Of a DNA stretch of 42,791 nt, positions 42,238-42,791 are shown one piece after another. The position numbers and the translations under genes are program-made. The notes under the pieces are model-generated. The model was not told where the DNA came from. It saw only the letters and a list, made by a program, of their open reading frames with translations, and made no database searches. The stretch spans positions 1 to 42,791 of the forward strand of contig JAFGSW010000032.1 in assembly GCA_016934415.1 (NCBI GenBank), written 5' to 3'. This stretch comes from Spirochaetales bacterium (GTDB lineage: Bacteria; Spirochaetota; Spirochaetia; SZUA-6; RPPD01). How positions within the stretch are numbered: position 1 is the first letter of the stretch; the number at the start of each line of letters is the position of its first letter.

Positions 42238-42603
42238 TTACCACAGATTAGTGCCATCCCAAACGAGGTTATAGGTACCGCCGGGTGGTACATAAAAACC
42301 GTATTCATAATCGTAATAGCTCAAGTCAAGACTGAAGTCATATACATAGATTCGAGCATCGTTGTTGCCAGAAGTAACATCAACGGTAATAAAATCACCG
42401 GGACCCAGAGTGCTTGACCCTAATCTGTCACTTCCCCATGATGAGCTGCTAGAAGAAGAGACCCAAAAGTACGTAACCGTATCCGCACCAGTTGTATTCG
42501 TTAAAGTGACATATCCGACACCTAAAATACACGATCCAAAAGTGAAAACGAAAAAGATTCCCACAACCGCGGCAATTAAAAATTTCAAGGCATGCTTTTT
42601 CAT
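42238..42603 (-). CDS. Small lipoprotein of unknown function, AT-rich
   Basis: 121 residues. MKKHALKFLIAAVVGIFFVF is a signal peptide ending in the lipobox FGSC. The mature part has VGYVTLTNTTGADTVTYFWV, a Ser run (SSSSSSS), and Tyr-rich strands YVYDFSLDLSYYDYEYGFYV, a pattern of a small beta-sandwich at the cell surface. AGGAGGG lies 4 bases before the ATG. Codons are far more AT-rich than in alr next door, suggesting transfer or relaxed composition near a genomic island edge. Confidence 0.75.
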   Translation of the reverse strand: MKKHALKFLIAAVVGIFFVFTFGSCILGVGYVTLTNTTGADTVTYFWVSSSSSSSWGSDRLGSSTLGPGDFITVDVTSGNNDARIYVYDFSLDLSYYDYEYGFYVPPGGTYNLVWDGTNLW

Positions 42604-42791
42604 TGCTCCCTCCTATTAAGCCCTGTAATTGTGCCTGGATGTATTCTTCTGAATATTCCCTTCAATTTTTATGGAATAGTCAGTTAAGCCATAATCCTTA
42701 CACTAACTATATTTATAACACATTATATAAATATTTCAATAGGTTTTTGGTGATAATAGATGGATAGTGTACAAATAAGTTCGCAATTTTA
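42604..42791. other. AT-rich right edge, no gene seen
   Basis: The last 188 bases hold the ribosome-binding site and probably the promoter of the small lipoprotein gene. AT-rich boxes such as TATATTTATAAC and TTATATAAATA are abundant. No open frame or repeat is recognised. Confidence 0.4.

Noticed and set aside
1..42791. tRNA or rRNA genes
   Set aside because: No cloverleaf core such as GGTTCGAATCC in proper context and no rRNA sequence was recognised on either strand; a dedicated scan was not possible.

Overview
The window is a GC-rich (roughly 60%) stretch of chromosome from a diderm bacterium. Two proteins end in a terminal phenylalanine like outer-membrane beta-barrels, there are several lipoproteins, two septal-ring-type RlpA/SPOR proteins, and tandem glycolipid-type GT4 glycosyltransferases. 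The style fits Spirochaetota, but no marker gene here (rRNA, ribosomal protein, flagellin) proves it, so the phylum is inference. No rRNA, tRNA, phage module or CRISPR array was seen.

Layout. 1-301: the 3' end of a group II intron (domains V and VI) followed by short repeats. 302-8684: a YdjC/ChbG-type deacetylase, a flavodoxin, a lipoprotein, a WYL regulator beside an AT-rich (probably acquired) alpha/beta hydrolase, a HEAT-repeat protein, a leftward operon of a DUF6941-like protein and two paralogous GT4 glycosyltransferases, and a WrbA-like flavodoxin. 8976-14823: the most unusual locus, with a lysine 2,3-aminomutase, two divergent D-Ala-D-Ala-ligase-like ATP-grasp enzymes, a HisI-like protein with an altered metal site and a GNAT acetyltransferase. 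It is interrupted by a leftward arfB pair and contains a truncated GxxExxY gene. 14974-25619: secreted proteins, a large RlpA/SPOR protein with 31-residue repeats, ligA, a PAS sensor kinase lacking its phospho-acceptor histidine, an HD hydrolase coupled to a TtcA-like tRNA thiolase, a metallophosphoesterase and a YbjN-like/ComFB pair. 25856-35559: DUF503, a giant (about 1.6 thousand residue) predicted cell-surface/outer-membrane protein with a small beta-barrel protein behind it, RlpA, a 55-residue Cys-rich protein, a rubrerythrin-like diiron protein, DUF4349 and YggT proteins. 35800-42603: dnaE, a propeller-like lipoprotein with a wrecked methyltransferase behind it, alr, and a small AT-rich lipoprotein.

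A second layer lies between the genes. Three families of long imperfect inverted repeats, each built from 8-10 bp tandem words (AGGAAACC; CACGGAGGA; ACGCGGAT), occupy most larger intergenic gaps, usually next to a gene's 3' end. They are sometimes nested in one another, and one abuts the wrecked methyltransferase. They look like mobile or structured-RNA elements and no feature type explains them.

The best candidate for an undescribed system is the kamA/ATP-grasp/ATP-grasp/GNAT set. The parts suggest conversion of L-lysine to beta-lysine, ATP-dependent ligation of an amino acid or peptide, and acetylation. The product cannot be read from the sequence.
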